Below are positions 15,975-24,304 of a stretch of 64,000 nt of DNA, piece by piece. Source of the DNA: CALMEC01 sp964531025 (GTDB lineage Bacteria > Actinomycetota > Thermoleophilia > Miltoncostaeales > Miltoncostaeaceae); the NCBI GenBank assembly GCA_964531025.1, contig CAZHDY010000001.1, positions 1 to 64,000 on the forward strand. The letters run 5' to 3'. The notes under the pieces were generated by a model that saw only the letters and a program-made list of their open reading frames with translations, made no database searches and was not told the origin of the DNA. Position numbers and translations under genes: made by a program. Every line of letters starts with the position of its first letter. The stretch's first letter is position 1.

Positions 15975-17131
15975 GCGGGGCGCCCGACATCGCATGCATC
16001 GAGTCACTCCTCACGGACGAGGAGCGCGAGATACGCGACAGGGTCCGCGCCTTCGCCGACGCCTCGGTCGTGGCGACGATGACGGATCACTGGGAGAAGG
16101 CCACATTCCCGTACGAACTCCTGCCCGGACTCGGCGCACTCGGTATCGCGGGCGGGCCGCTCGAGGGCTACGGCTGCGCCGGCTGGAGCAACGTCGCATA
16201 CGGACTGGCGCTTGCGGAGCTGGCACGGGCCAGCGCGAGCCTCGCCACGTCTGTCCACGTCCAGAGCGGCCTTGCGATGACGACGATCTGGATGCACGGG
16301 AGCGAGGAGCACAAGACACACTGGCTTCCCCGGATGGCGCGGCTCGAGGCCATCGGCGCGTTCGCCGCAACCGAGCCCGAGGCCGGATCGGACCTCGGAT
16401 CGCTCCAGACCACCGCGACCCCCGTCGATGGCGGATACGTCCTGAACGGACAGAAGCGCTGGATCGGACATGGCACCGTATGCGACGTCGCCTGCGTGTT
16501 CGCCCGCGGTGAGGACGGCAAGGTCGGTGCCTACCTGGTCGAGAAGGGCACCCCTGGCTGGACCGCGGAGGTCATCGAGGGCAAGGGCTCCCAGCGCGCC
16601 GTCTGGCAGGCGCACATCACGATGCGTGACTGCCGGGTACCGGCCGAGAACCGCCTTCCGGGTGTCAAAGGGCTGGGCGACGTGCTGCGCGTCCTCACCC
16701 ATTCGCGCTTCGGTGTGGCGTGGGACGCCGTCGGCCAGGCCCGCGCCTGTTACGAGGTCGCGCTGGCGCACGCACTCAAGCGTCAGCAGTTCGGATCACC
16801 GATCGCGTCGAAGCAGCTCATCCAGCAGCGGCTCGTCTTCATGGCCAACGAGATCGCTCTCGCGGAGGCCCTGTCCATTCACGCGTCCCGGCTGATGGAC
16901 ACGGGCGAGGCCACCCCCGCGTTCATCTCGATGCTCAAGATGAACAACGCCGCCAAGGCGCGCGCGATCGCCGCCGCGGCCCGCGATGTCCTGGGGGGTA
17001 ACGGAATCCTGCTCGAGAACGAGATCATGACCCACATGGCCGATATCGAGGGCCCCTACACCTACGAGGGCACCAACGACACCAACCTCTTGATCGTCGG
17101 TCAGGCGATCACGGGCCTTCGGGCGTTCTGA
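15971..17131 (+). CDS. Acyl-CoA dehydrogenase, glutaryl-CoA dehydrogenase-like
   Basis: A 386-aa flavoenzyme with the complete acyl-CoA dehydrogenase plan: a helical N-terminal domain, a central beta domain with the FAD/substrate motifs GAFAATEPEAGSDLGSLQTT and LNGQKRWIGHG, and a C-terminal helical domain with RQQFGSPIASKQLIQQRLV and DVLGGNGI. The catalytic base is read as Glu in PYTYEGTNDTNLLIVGQAIT, the position and YEGT context used by glutaryl-CoA and related dehydrogenases. These enzymes oxidise (and in the glutaryl case decarboxylate) acyl-CoA esters using FAD and pass electrons to electron-transfer flavoprotein. No ETF or lysine-degradation genes are adjacent, so substrate assignment is tentative. 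ATG 15971 overlaps the upstream 32-codon ORF. Confidence 0.9.
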   Translation: MSGAPDIACIESLLTDEEREIRDRVRAFADASVVATMTDHWEKATFPYELLPGLGALGIAGGPLEGYGCAGWSNVAYGLALAELARASASLATSVHVQSGLAMTTIWMHGSEEHKTHWLPRMARLEAIGAFAATEPEAGSDLGSLQTTATPVDGGYVLNGQKRWIGHGTVCDVACVFARGEDGKVGAYLVEKGTPGWTAEVIEGKGSQRAVWQAHITMRDCRVPAENRLPGVKGLGDVLRVLTHSRFGVAWDAVGQARACYEVALAHALKRQQFGSPIASKQLIQQRLVFMANEIALAEALSIHASRLMDTGEATPAFISMLKMNNAAKARAIAAAARDVLGGNGILLENEIMTHMADIEGPYTYEGTNDTNLLIVGQAITGLRAF

Positions 17132-17392
17132 GGAGGTCGTGCACGCACGACGCGGTCGCGTGACGAATGCCTCATGCGAGGCGAGCGGTGGACTCCGGGA
17201 ACTGACCCGACGACCCCGGGGTTCCCGGTGGGCCGCTCGCTCCGGTCGGCACAGCCCGTAACGCCGGCGTGTGCGACCCGGGCCGGGTCTCGGGGAGCAT
17301 CCGAACTTGGCGATCCAACAGCTCCCCGGAGATCCCCGGCTGGCCCTCGGACGTCACCGCCCGAGGTGGCCCCATGCGGGACCCGGACGGTG

Positions 17393-17749
17393 TTACGACC
17401 AGTCGGTCGTGCCCGACCAGGTCCGGCTCGCGATGTCGAACTCGCCCGTGAGCGTGCCCAGGCTGCCGTCCGAGGCGGCGATGGCGCCGGTCGTGATCCA
17501 GCTTCCCGTGGCCGACCTCTTGACGACACCGGAACCCTGGCCCGTGAGGCCCGCCCCGTTCTTGGGGAACGACGAACCGATCCAGCTCCACGTGCCGGAC
17601 GCCTGGCCCTGGGGAGCGGTGAACGTTCCGAGGACGGTCCCCAACACGCTGGACTCGCCCTCCAGGTTGATCGAGACGGTCGGCTGACCGTTGTCGTCCT
17701 GGCCGTAGGTGTACGTCACAGCCTTGAACTCGAAGTTTGATTGTGCCAT
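17393..17749 (-). CDS. Orphan 118-aa Gly-rich beta protein
   Basis: A 118-aa protein without signal peptide or membrane segment. The start ATG 17749 has GAGGGGG 6-11 nt upstream. The sequence is rich in Gly, Thr, Ser and Trp with alternating hydrophobic residues, as in SVLGTVLGTFTAPQGQASG, WSWIGSSF, GSWITTGAIAASDGSLGTL and EFDIASRTWSGTTDWS. This suggests a small beta barrel or sandwich with two internal Gly-x-Trp repeats. I do not recognise the family. It converges on the acyl-CoA dehydrogenase and lies downstream of padR on the same strand; two palindromes precede it (17822-17853), so it may be a target of the adjacent PadR regulator. Confidence 0.7.
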   Translation of the reverse strand: MAQSNFEFKAVTYTYGQDDNGQPTVSINLEGESSVLGTVLGTFTAPQGQASGTWSWIGSSFPKNGAGLTGQGSGVVKRSATGSWITTGAIAASDGSLGTLTGEFDIASRTWSGTTDWS

Positions 17750-18070
17750 TCGGATCCCCCTCTGCAGATTGCGTTCACGCAGGTCGCAAACGCGGTTGAG
17801 GGCGAGTCAAGCATGGGGAATTTGACGCGTCAACGACGTACCGAATACGGTACCTGAGTCAGACTTGATAAGTGCGTTAACCACCTATCAGACCAGAGCA
17901 GAAGAACGTTACTTCTGCCTTTCATATGCGTGATATATCGATCGGCACAGGTGAACCATCGCAGGAGATGCGGACGTCGACGTGCATGCGCCACGTGAAC
18001 CACCTGAGGTGGGTCCACGTCGCACCGGTCGTCGGCAGCCCACCGGACGCCGGTCGCCGCCGGCGATGGA
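17750..18070. other. Intergenic region between padR and the orphan 118-aa gene
   Basis: About 320 bp, partly A+T-richer than the genome average (around 17860-17945), without a supportable gene. It holds the promoter region of the minus-strand 118-aa gene, including the palindromes at 17822-17853. Confidence 0.5.
17822..17853. promoter_or_regulatory. Twin palindromes upstream of the orphan 118-aa gene
   Basis: TTGACGCGTCAA (17822-17833) is a perfect 12-bp palindrome. Four bases away, GTACCG-AATA-CGGTAC (17838-17853) is a perfect 6-bp inverted repeat. They lie 73-104 bp upstream of the ATG of the minus-strand gene, where an operator or promoter would be expected. The binding protein is unknown; the neighbouring PadR protein is the obvious candidate. 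Confidence 0.5.
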
Positions 18071-18493
18071 TCAGCTGATCGACCGCTTCTGGTTGCGGGC
18101 GCGGAACGCGGGAGCCGCGGAGGAGTGCACGCACAGGAACTGCTCGAGCATCGATCGTGACGTGCGTATGGACGTGGCCCAGTCGTTCAGGTAGACGTGG
18201 CCGGCCTCGGTCAGTGAGTAGAGCCTCCGAGCGGGACCGTCGCTGGACGTGTCCCAGACGGAGACGACGAGTCCGTCCTGTTCGAACTGGCGCAGTATGC
18301 GGTAGACACGGCCCGAGTCCAGGTCGCCGAAGCCGAACGCCGACATGCGCTGGATCAGGTAGTAGCCGTGGCTTCTCCGTTGCTCGAGCGCGAGCAGGAG
18401 GAACGGCGGGAGCCAGATGTGTGCCTTCGGCTCTCCGTCGCATCGCGCGGCGCGATCGTCCTGGGGGTGGGAGTCCACTCCGAGATCCAACAT
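18071..18493 (-). CDS. PadR-family transcriptional regulator
   Basis: A 140-aa regulator. ATG 18493 is chosen because GGAGG lies 5 nt upstream; an in-frame ATG 15 codons earlier (18538) has no site. The PadR winged helix is seen in WLPPFLLLALEQRRSHGYYL, then IQRMSAFGFGDLDSGRVYRI, LRQFEQDGLVVS and the wing GPARRLYSLTEAGHVYL. A short C-terminal helix with SMLEQFL would serve dimerisation, as in the small PadR-s2 type. PadR proteins repress genes for phenolic acid, drug or stress responses and release DNA on ligand binding. Here the ligand is unknown and the likely targets are itself and the 118-aa gene. Confidence 0.88.
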   Translation of the reverse strand: MLDLGVDSHPQDDRAARCDGEPKAHIWLPPFLLLALEQRRSHGYYLIQRMSAFGFGDLDSGRVYRILRQFEQDGLVVSVWDTSSDGPARRLYSLTEAGHVYLNDWATSIRTSRSMLEQFLCVHSSAAPAFRARNQKRSIS

Positions 18494-18546
18494 TTTCGCC
18501 TCCGGCCAAGCGACTGTGAATGGACGCTTCGCATCCATTGCGCAAC

Positions 18547-18573
18547 GGTATAGCCCGAATGTTTCGGAGTCAA
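18547..18573 (-). promoter_or_regulatory. padR promoter with an operator-like palindrome in the spacer
   Basis: On the minus strand TTGACT (18568-18573) and TATACC (18547-18552) have a 15-bp spacer, which is short. CCGAA-TGT-TTCGG (18555-18567) fills the spacer. A palindrome between -35 and -10 suits autorepression, typical of PadR regulators. Confidence 0.45.
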
Positions 18574-18613
18574 TATTCCGTCTTCACGGGCGGCGAGCGC
18601 CCGCGATCCTCAC

Positions 18614-18619
18614 TAAGGT
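18614..18619 (+). promoter_or_regulatory. -10 box of the leaderless ProA-like gene
   Basis: TAAGGT ends 6 nt before GTG 18626, the spacing seen at several other starts here. This favours GTG 18626 over the in-frame GTG at 18620, which would lie directly against the box. Confidence 0.5.
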
Positions 18620-18625
18620 GTGAAT

Positions 18626-20059
18626 GTGCCCGATAACGCAAATCCTTCACATCACAGCGCGCTCACCGAACTCCACCCGGGGCAGCCGATCCCGTACGGA
18701 GGGGACCGTGTGGCATACGTACCAGAGGAGCTCGCGACCGCCTTCACGGCCGGAGACCGCCTCGTCGTCGTGCACGCCACCGGGGATCTGCTCCACATCC
18801 CGCGCACCGAGGTCGAGGCCGCGGCCGACGCGGTGACCGCCGCTCAGGACGCGTTCCGGCAACTCGCCTCGGTCGGAGATGAAGAGATCAGCCGCTTCTT
18901 CGATCTGTGCGCCCGGTACCTGGAGGACGACGAGCGGTTCGCCCCGGTCCTCGACGTGAACGCCGGGGATGTCGAGGCCGCCGAGCGGCGCGGTCGCTCG
19001 ACCAGCCGTCTGGTGCTCTCACCCAAGATGCGGGCGGACATGGCGGCGGGACTCAGGACGTGGCGTGACATGGACGGCGCCCGGGACCGGGCCATCGGCG
19101 AGCAGGCCCACACCGGATGGGGCGTGAAGGTCCGCCAGGCGCCGCTCGGCGTCGTGGGATTCGTCTTCGAGGGACGACCGAACGTCCTCACCGACGCATG
19201 CGGTGTGGTCCGCACCGGGAACACCGCCGTCATGCGCATCGGGCGGGACGCGCTCGCCACGGCGCGCGCCATCATCGCGCGGATCATCGAGCCCGCCGCC
19301 TACGCCGCGGGGGTCCCGACGGGGGTCGTGCGGCTGGTGGACTCGCCGACCCACGCGTCCGGGTGGGCGCTCTTCTGCGACCGTCGTCTCGGTCTGGCGA
19401 TCGCACGAGGATCGGGGCCGGCTGTGGCGCAGCTCGGTGCCGTCGCCCGGCAGCACGGTGTTCCGGTGAGTCTCCACGGAACCGGGGGAGCGTGGATCGT
19501 CGCGGACGAGGCGGCCGATGCGGGCGTCTTCGCGCGCGCGGTGAGGAACTCCCTCGACCGGAAGGTCTGCAACACGCTCAACGTCTGCGCCATCGTCCGG
19601 AGTCGTGCCGACGATCTCGTGCCGGTGTTCGAGGAGGCCGTCGCGGCTGCCGCGGGCCGCCGGGCGAAGGACGCGCGTATCCACGTGCTCTCCCCGGGGG
19701 ATGAGCGCCTCGCCATCGAGTGGGAGTGGGACATCGCTCCCGAGGTGAGCCTTCTCGTCGTCGATGACCGGGCCCAGGCCGTCGAGGAGTGCAACCGTTT
19801 CAGCCCCCGGTTCGTGGCGTCGCTCATCAGCGAGGATTCCGAGGCACAGCGCTGCTTCTACCGGGACGTGGAGGCACCCTTCGTCGGTAACGGCTTCACA
19901 CGTTGGGTGGATGGCCAGTACGCCCTCGACAAGCCGGAGCTGGGGCTCTCGAACTGGCAGAACGGACGGCTCTTCGCCCGTGCCGGGGTGCTCTCGGGAG
20001 ATTCGGTGCACACGGTCCGCCTGCAGGCCGAGGTGACCGACCACGACGTCAGCCGCTAG
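18626..20059 (+). CDS. Gamma-glutamyl phosphate reductase-like (ProA family) aldehyde dehydrogenase
   Basis: A 477-aa protein in the ProA branch of the aldehyde dehydrogenase fold. Family landmarks: GVVGFVFEGRPNVLTDACG (ProA: FESRPNV), RTGNTAVMRIGRDAL, the catalytic Cys in SLDRKVCNTLNVCAIV (ProA: GVCNALE-like) and GNGFTRWVDGQYALDKPELG. ProA reduces gamma-glutamyl phosphate to the semialdehyde with NADPH for proline synthesis. This protein is about 50-60 aa longer than typical ProA, diverges around the motifs, and is not next to proB. It could be the proline enzyme or a paralogue acting on another acyl phosphate. proC lies 12 kb away in a separate unit. Confidence 0.75.
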   Translation: MPDNANPSHHSALTELHPGQPIPYGGDRVAYVPEELATAFTAGDRLVVVHATGDLLHIPRTEVEAAADAVTAAQDAFRQLASVGDEEISRFFDLCARYLEDDERFAPVLDVNAGDVEAAERRGRSTSRLVLSPKMRADMAAGLRTWRDMDGARDRAIGEQAHTGWGVKVRQAPLGVVGFVFEGRPNVLTDACGVVRTGNTAVMRIGRDALATARAIIARIIEPAAYAAGVPTGVVRLVDSPTHASGWALFCDRRLGLAIARGSGPAVAQLGAVARQHGVPVSLHGTGGAWIVADEAADAGVFARAVRNSLDRKVCNTLNVCAIVRSRADDLVPVFEEAVAAAAGRRAKDARIHVLSPGDERLAIEWEWDIAPEVSLLVVDDRAQAVEECNRFSPRFVASLISEDSEAQRCFYRDVEAPFVGNGFTRWVDGQYALDKPELGLSNWQNGRLFARAGVLSGDSVHTVRLQAEVTDHDVSR

Positions 20060-20081
20060 TCACGCCGGACGCGGTCGTGGC

Positions 20082-20723
20082 TCAGGGCGCGACGCGCGGC
20101 AACCGGAAGGGGTCGCGCAGCGAGATACGGGCATCAGAGGCGAGATCGTCGCGGCTCTCGTCCCGGCCCTCCCGCCAGCGGGCGAAGCGCTGCACGTCAC
20201 GTTCGATCTCGCTGAGCGGGATCTGGCAACCCGCGCTCGCGACGTTCGCATGGGCCAGCATCCGGCTCTCGTCCGACCGGACGGTCATCCACTTCGCGAT
20301 GAGATCGTCACCGACGGGTAACAGCGCCTCCTTCCCGTCACGCGAGGTCGCTCCGTCACGGAACTCCACGCAGTACTCGCGGACCGGTGACAGGGAACGG
20401 GGGAGGAGTGCCACCAGCGGCCGGTGGGGATAGATCAGGTATCGGTAACGGGGGAGGCCCTCCGTGCCATCGGGCCGCAACCGTCGTCCCGTCACGCACA
20501 TGAAGCCGAGGTCGCGGTACATCTCCCACTCGTCGTCGTTCACGACCGATCGCAGGAGCTCGAGCGAACGCTCGTCGGCGCGGTCGTCGCTGACGGGCCA
20601 CTCGCTTGCCCAGGCGGGGCGACGCGGGCGGGGCGGAGGACGTCGGTCGCGTTCGCGCTGGACGACACTGGACCCCACCATCAGGATCGCCACCAGCCCG
20701 GCTGCAGCGAGCAGCACCGTCAT
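20082..20723 (-). CDS. Membrane-anchored protein of unknown function
   Basis: 213 aa from ATG 20723, which is directly followed by one hydrophobic helix (MTVLLAAAGLVAILMVGSSV). A basic Pro/Arg linker comes next, then a soluble domain of ~150 residues (ERSLELLRSVVNDDEWEMYR, DLGFMCVTGRRL, YRYLIYPHRPLVALLPRSLS) and a C-terminal segment with RDVQRFARWREGRDESRDDL. The DEWEMYRDLGF-like stretch resembles segments of uncharacterised actinobacterial proteins, but I cannot name the family. It lies 7 bp downstream of the 84-aa gene on the same strand and is probably cotranscribed. No ribosome binding site is obvious, so the start is uncertain. Confidence 0.6.
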   Translation of the reverse strand: MTVLLAAAGLVAILMVGSSVVQRERDRRPPPRPRRPAWASEWPVSDDRADERSLELLRSVVNDDEWEMYRDLGFMCVTGRRLRPDGTEGLPRYRYLIYPHRPLVALLPRSLSPVREYCVEFRDGATSRDGKEALLPVGDDLIAKWMTVRSDESRMLAHANVASAGCQIPLSEIERDVQRFARWREGRDESRDDLASDARISLRDPFRLPRVAP

Positions 20724-20730
20724 GCGCGGG

Positions 20731-20985
20731 CTACCGTGTGCCGCCCGCGGCGCGTGGCCAGAACAGGACACGCTTCGCCTCGGCGGGGATCTCGTCGAAG
20801 GACGTGACCAGGGTGGCCTCCCGCCGTCCGGTCAGACGGTCGGTGATCGGTACCCCCGCCCACATGCCGGAATCCAGCTGGCGCCGGAACTCCTCGATGA
20901 GCGCCTCGCGTTCGTGATCGACCTGGGGGTCGCCCTCCGCGATCACCGTTTCACCGTATCCGGGCACCATTCGCAGGAACTTCAT
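20731..20985 (-). CDS. Small protein with YCII-like segments
   Basis: 84 aa from ATG 20985, preceded by GGGGAG at 5 nt. The sequence (MKFLRMVPGYGETVIAEG, then EALIEEFRRQLDSGMWAGVP and VTSFDEIPAEAKRVLFWPRA) has an opening resembling YCII/DGPF-type small proteins, but the match is not strong. It is first of a two-gene minus-strand pair with the membrane-anchored protein and divergent from murA. The function is unknown. Confidence 0.6.
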   Translation of the reverse strand: MKFLRMVPGYGETVIAEGDPQVDHEREALIEEFRRQLDSGMWAGVPITDRLTGRREATLVTSFDEIPAEAKRVLFWPRAAGGTR

Positions 20986-21152
20986 CTCGGCTCCCCTCGG
21001 AGCGATTCGGGGCCAGATCGTTCTTATATCGCGCCGGGACGTCCGGCACAACAGCCATGCGTGCAGAGAGCGCCCGAAACGGTCCCGGTCCGCGTCCGTG
21101 CCCGAGGCCTCTGACGGCGGCGGTCGCGGGTCGCGGGACGGCGGTCGGCTGA

Positions 21153-21158
21153 TACCGT
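21153..21158 (+). promoter_or_regulatory. -10 box of the murA-his operon
   Basis: TACCGT ends 7 nt before GTG 21166 and no purine-rich site precedes the start. murA, and with it the eight-gene overlapping operon, is probably transcribed leaderlessly from here. Confidence 0.5.
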
Positions 21159-21165
21159 CCTGGCG

Positions 21166-22449
21166 GTGTCAGAGAGCTTCATCATTGAGGGCGGCGTGCC
21201 GCTCACGGGGACGCTTGTGCCGAGTGGCAACAAGAACGCCGCGCTGCCGATCCTGGCGGCCTGCCTGCTCACCGACGACGAGGTCATCCTGGAGAACGTC
21301 CCCGACATCCGGGACGTGCACTCCATGCTCGCGCTCATGGACGATCTGGGCGCCACGATCCGCGAGGTCGGACCGCACGAGCTCTCCATCCGGGCCGAGA
21401 ACCTTCGCACCACCGAGATCGATCGCGAGATGTCGAGCCGCATCCGCGCGTCGTTCCTGCTCGCCGGGCCCATGCTCGCGCGGTGCGGCGAGATCCGCCT
21501 GCCCCAGCCGGGCGGCGATTTCATCGGCCGCCGGCGCATCGACACGCACCTGCTCGCGTTCCGCGAGCTCGGGGTGCAGATCGAGGAGGGCCGCACGTTC
21601 ACCATGCGTCACTCCGGCATGCGCGGCGCCGAGATCTTCCTGGACGAGGCGTCGGTCACCGCGACCGAGAACACCCTCATGGCCGCGGCGCTCGCCGAGG
21701 GCGAGACGGTCATCCTGAACGCGGCGTGCGAGCCGCACGTGCAGGACACCGCACGGTTCTTGGTGGAGCTCGGCGCGGAGATCACCGGCATCGGCACCAA
21801 CGAGATGCACATCCACGGGGTGGAACGCCTGCGCGGCGGGCGCTTCCGGATCCCCTCCGACTACATCGAGGTCGGGTCGTTCATCGGTCTGGCGGCCGTG
21901 ACCAACTCGGACATCACCATCCCTGACGTCCGCCGTTCGGACATGCGGATGATCTGCCTCACCTTCGAGCGCATGGGCATCCAGGTCGAGTGGGTCGGCG
22001 ACGGCATCCGTGTCCCGCCGGGGCAGGAGATGGCCATCCAGCGTGACTCGGGTGGCGCGATCCCCAAGGTCGACGACGGCGTGTGGCCCGCGTTCCCGGC
22101 CGACCTCACCAGCATCGTGACGGCAGTGGCCACGCAGGCGCACGGCGAGGTCATGGTCTTCGAGAAGATGTTCGAGAACCGACTCTTCTTCGTCGACAAG
22201 CTCGTCGCGATGGGCGCCCGCATCGTCCTCTGCGACCCGCACCGAGCCGTGGTCAGTGGCCCGACCCAGCTGCACGGCGAGCGTCTGGAGAGCCCCGACA
22301 TCCGGGCCGGCATGGCCATGCTGATCGCGAGCCTCTGCGCCAAGGGACGCAGTGTCATCGGCAACATCCGCCAGATCGATCGCGGCTACGAGAAGATCGA
22401 CGAACGGCTCGCCGCCCTCGGTGCGCACATCGAACGGGTCGAGACGTGA
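21166..22449 (+). CDS. murA: UDP-N-acetylglucosamine 1-carboxyvinyltransferase
   Basis: A 427-aa cytoplasmic enzyme that transfers enolpyruvate from PEP to UDP-GlcNAc, the first committed step of peptidoglycan synthesis. Landmarks: the opening PLTGTLVPSGNKNAALPILA with the catalytic Lys, SSRIRASFLLAGPMLAR, the active-site loop QPGGDFIGRRRIDTH, DYIEVGSFIGLAAVT, and the C-terminal DIRAGMAMLIASL. The position that is Cys115 in E. coli (PGGCAIG) is Asp118 here, codon 21517-21519. The same Cys-to-Asp exchange in Mycobacterium makes MurA naturally insensitive to fosfomycin. The gene starts an operon: its stop overlaps hisZ. Confidence 0.95.
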   Translation: MSESFIIEGGVPLTGTLVPSGNKNAALPILAACLLTDDEVILENVPDIRDVHSMLALMDDLGATIREVGPHELSIRAENLRTTEIDREMSSRIRASFLLAGPMLARCGEIRLPQPGGDFIGRRRIDTHLLAFRELGVQIEEGRTFTMRHSGMRGAEIFLDEASVTATENTLMAAALAEGETVILNAACEPHVQDTARFLVELGAEITGIGTNEMHIHGVERLRGGRFRIPSDYIEVGSFIGLAAVTNSDITIPDVRRSDMRMICLTFERMGIQVEWVGDGIRVPPGQEMAIQRDSGGAIPKVDDGVWPAFPADLTSIVTAVATQAHGEVMVFEKMFENRLFFVDKLVAMGARIVLCDPHRAVVSGPTQLHGERLESPDIRAGMAMLIASLCAKGRSVIGNIRQIDRGYEKIDERLAALGAHIERVET

Positions 22450-23684
22450 CCCCGCTCATCGACGATCCTCTCGCCACCACGCGTCTGCCCGAGGGCGCGC
22501 GCGATCTCCTCCCGGTCCAGCGTCGCGAGCTGGAGGAGCTGGAGGGCGGCCTGCGATCCGCGTTCGGACGCTTCGGCTACCGCGAGGTGCGCACGCCGAC
22601 GCTCGAGTACGCCGATGTCATGGACCTCGCCCAGGAGGGTGGGGTGGGCCGTGCTTTCCGTCTCTTCGACGAGCACGGACAGGTCCTCGTCCTGCGTCCC
22701 GACCTGACCATCCCGGTCGCCCGCATGGTGGCCGGTCGCTACGCGGACCACACCGGCCCGCTTCGGCTGAGTTACGTCGGCATCGTGGCCCGTCCGGCGC
22801 GTCCCGGACGCGCCCAGGGCATCGAGGAGCGGCAGGCCGGCGTCGAGCTGATCGGGGTCGAGGGACCCGCCGGGGACGCCGAGGTGGTCGCGCTTCTCGT
22901 GTCGGCGCTCCGGGCGCTGGGCATCGACGACGTCCAGGTCAGCGTCGGTGACGTGGGGCTCGTCCGTGCCGCCATCTCTGGACTCGGCGTCGACGACGCC
23001 ACGTTGCGGCGTCTCGAGGCCGCGGTGCGCGCACGTGATCTCATCACCTGGCGCGAGGTCAGTGAGGGCAGCGGCCTCCCGGCCGAGGCACGGGACATCC
23101 TCGCGTCGCTTCCCACGCGGCGCGGTGGGCGCGAGGTCCTCACGGACATCGCACGCGAGATCCCGTCCACCGGCGAGGCCTGCCGTCGGCTCGGCGAGGT
23201 CATCGACCTGCTCGAGGCCCACGAGGTGGCCGACCGCGTCGTCGTCGACCTGGGTGTCCTTCGCGACTGGGGCTACTACACGGGCGTGGTCTTCGAGGGC
23301 TACGCACCCGGCGTCAGCCGGCCGGTCGCCCTCGGAGGCCGATACGACGCGCTGCTCGGTCGGTTCGGCGTCGACCGTCCCGCCGTCGGAGTCGGCGTGC
23401 TGCTGGATCCTCTGCACGAGGCCCGGAGGCGGCGTCGTCCCGAGACGGCGGCCTCCGGTGTCGTGCTCGTCGGGGGACTCGATGACCGCGTGGCGCTCGC
23501 GAACCTGATCCGTACCGCGGGCCACGCCGTCGTCGGTACGGCCGCGGGGGAGGACGGGGACGCCGTCGCCCGCGAGGAGGGTCGCCGGTACGTCGTCGAC
23601 GGCACGACCGTGACCGATCGCGTCGGCGGGACCGAGACGACCGCCACATCGGACGAGGAGGTCGTCGCATGCCTCCGTTCGTGA
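22446..23684 (+). CDS. hisZ: ATP phosphoribosyltransferase regulatory subunit
   Basis: A 412-aa HisRS-like paralogue. GTG 22446 overlaps the murA stop (GTGA). It keeps the class II synthetase core (LPEGARDLLPVQRRELEELE, RTPTLEYADVMDLA, VLVLRPDLTIPVARMVAGRY, then RDWGYYTGVVFEGYAPG and LGGRYDALLGRFG) but lacks the C-terminal anticodon-binding domain of true HisRS and the complete ATP/His-site motifs. HisZ is required by short-form HisG to form the active, histidine-inhibited first enzyme of histidine synthesis. The next gene is a short hisG overlapping by 16 bp, which settles hisZ over hisS. Confidence 0.92.
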   Translation: MTPLIDDPLATTRLPEGARDLLPVQRRELEELEGGLRSAFGRFGYREVRTPTLEYADVMDLAQEGGVGRAFRLFDEHGQVLVLRPDLTIPVARMVAGRYADHTGPLRLSYVGIVARPARPGRAQGIEERQAGVELIGVEGPAGDAEVVALLVSALRALGIDDVQVSVGDVGLVRAAISGLGVDDATLRRLEAAVRARDLITWREVSEGSGLPAEARDILASLPTRRGGREVLTDIAREIPSTGEACRRLGEVIDLLEAHEVADRVVVDLGVLRDWGYYTGVVFEGYAPGVSRPVALGGRYDALLGRFGVDRPAVGVGVLLDPLHEARRRRRPETAASGVVLVGGLDDRVALANLIRTAGHAVVGTAAGEDGDAVAREEGRRYVVDGTTVTDRVGGTETTATSDEEVVACLRS

Positions 23685-24304
23685 TCTGCGTTCCGCGCGG
23701 TGCGCTGTTCGACGAGACGGTCGAGTGCCTGGAGGCGTCGGGTCTGGATGTGGCGCCCCTGCGCGCCATCGGCCGCCGGCTCGTCGTCGATGCCGGTGAC
23801 GTCCGCTACATCACGACCCGTCCCAGCGACGTCGGTACGTACGTCGAGTCCGGAGCCGCGGACGTGGGAATCGTGGGAACCGACGTCCTGCGCGAGTATC
23901 AGCCGGACGTGGACGAGGTCCTGGATCTCCACTACGGTGGGTGCCGCATGATCTACGCGACGATCGACGGGGAGGACCCCACGCCCGACGCACTCCTGCA
24001 CTTCGGCGCGGTGCGCATCGCCACCAAGTACGTGAACGCTGCCCGTCGGTACTTCGCCGAGACCGGCCGGCCGGTCGAGGTGGTCAAGGTCAACGGCTCC
24101 GTCGAGCTTGCGCCCCTGGTCGGGCTGGCCGACGGAATTGTCGATCTGACAGCAACAGGACGCACGCTCGTGGAGAACGGTCTCGTCGAGCGTGAGGAGA
24201 TCTTCGTGTCGTCGGCCCGCCTCATCGCGAACCGGGTGAGCCACAAGACCAAGGCCGAACAGGTTGACGCGCTGATCGCGAGGCTGGCGGAGGCCGTGGC
24301 GTGA
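23669..24304 (+). CDS. hisG: ATP phosphoribosyltransferase catalytic subunit, short form
   Basis: A 211-aa enzyme that joins PRPP and ATP to make phosphoribosyl-ATP. It has the bilobal periplasmic-binding-like fold: VPRGALFDETVECLEASGLD, DVGIVGTDVLRE, RIATKYVNAARRYF, VNGSVELAPLVGLADGIVDL and TGRTLVENGL. It lacks the C-terminal histidine-sensing domain of long HisG, so it depends on HisZ. GGAGG precedes ATG 23669; the 16-bp overlap with hisZ supports equimolar production of the two subunits. Confidence 0.95.
   Translation: MPPFVICVPRGALFDETVECLEASGLDVAPLRAIGRRLVVDAGDVRYITTRPSDVGTYVESGAADVGIVGTDVLREYQPDVDEVLDLHYGGCRMIYATIDGEDPTPDALLHFGAVRIATKYVNAARRYFAETGRPVEVVKVNGSVELAPLVGLADGIVDLTATGRTLVENGLVEREEIFVSSARLIANRVSHKTKAEQVDALIARLAEAVA

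Noticed and set aside
22446..23684. Histidyl-tRNA synthetase
   Set aside because: The anticodon-binding domain is missing and the gene overlaps a short hisG, so HisZ is the better call.
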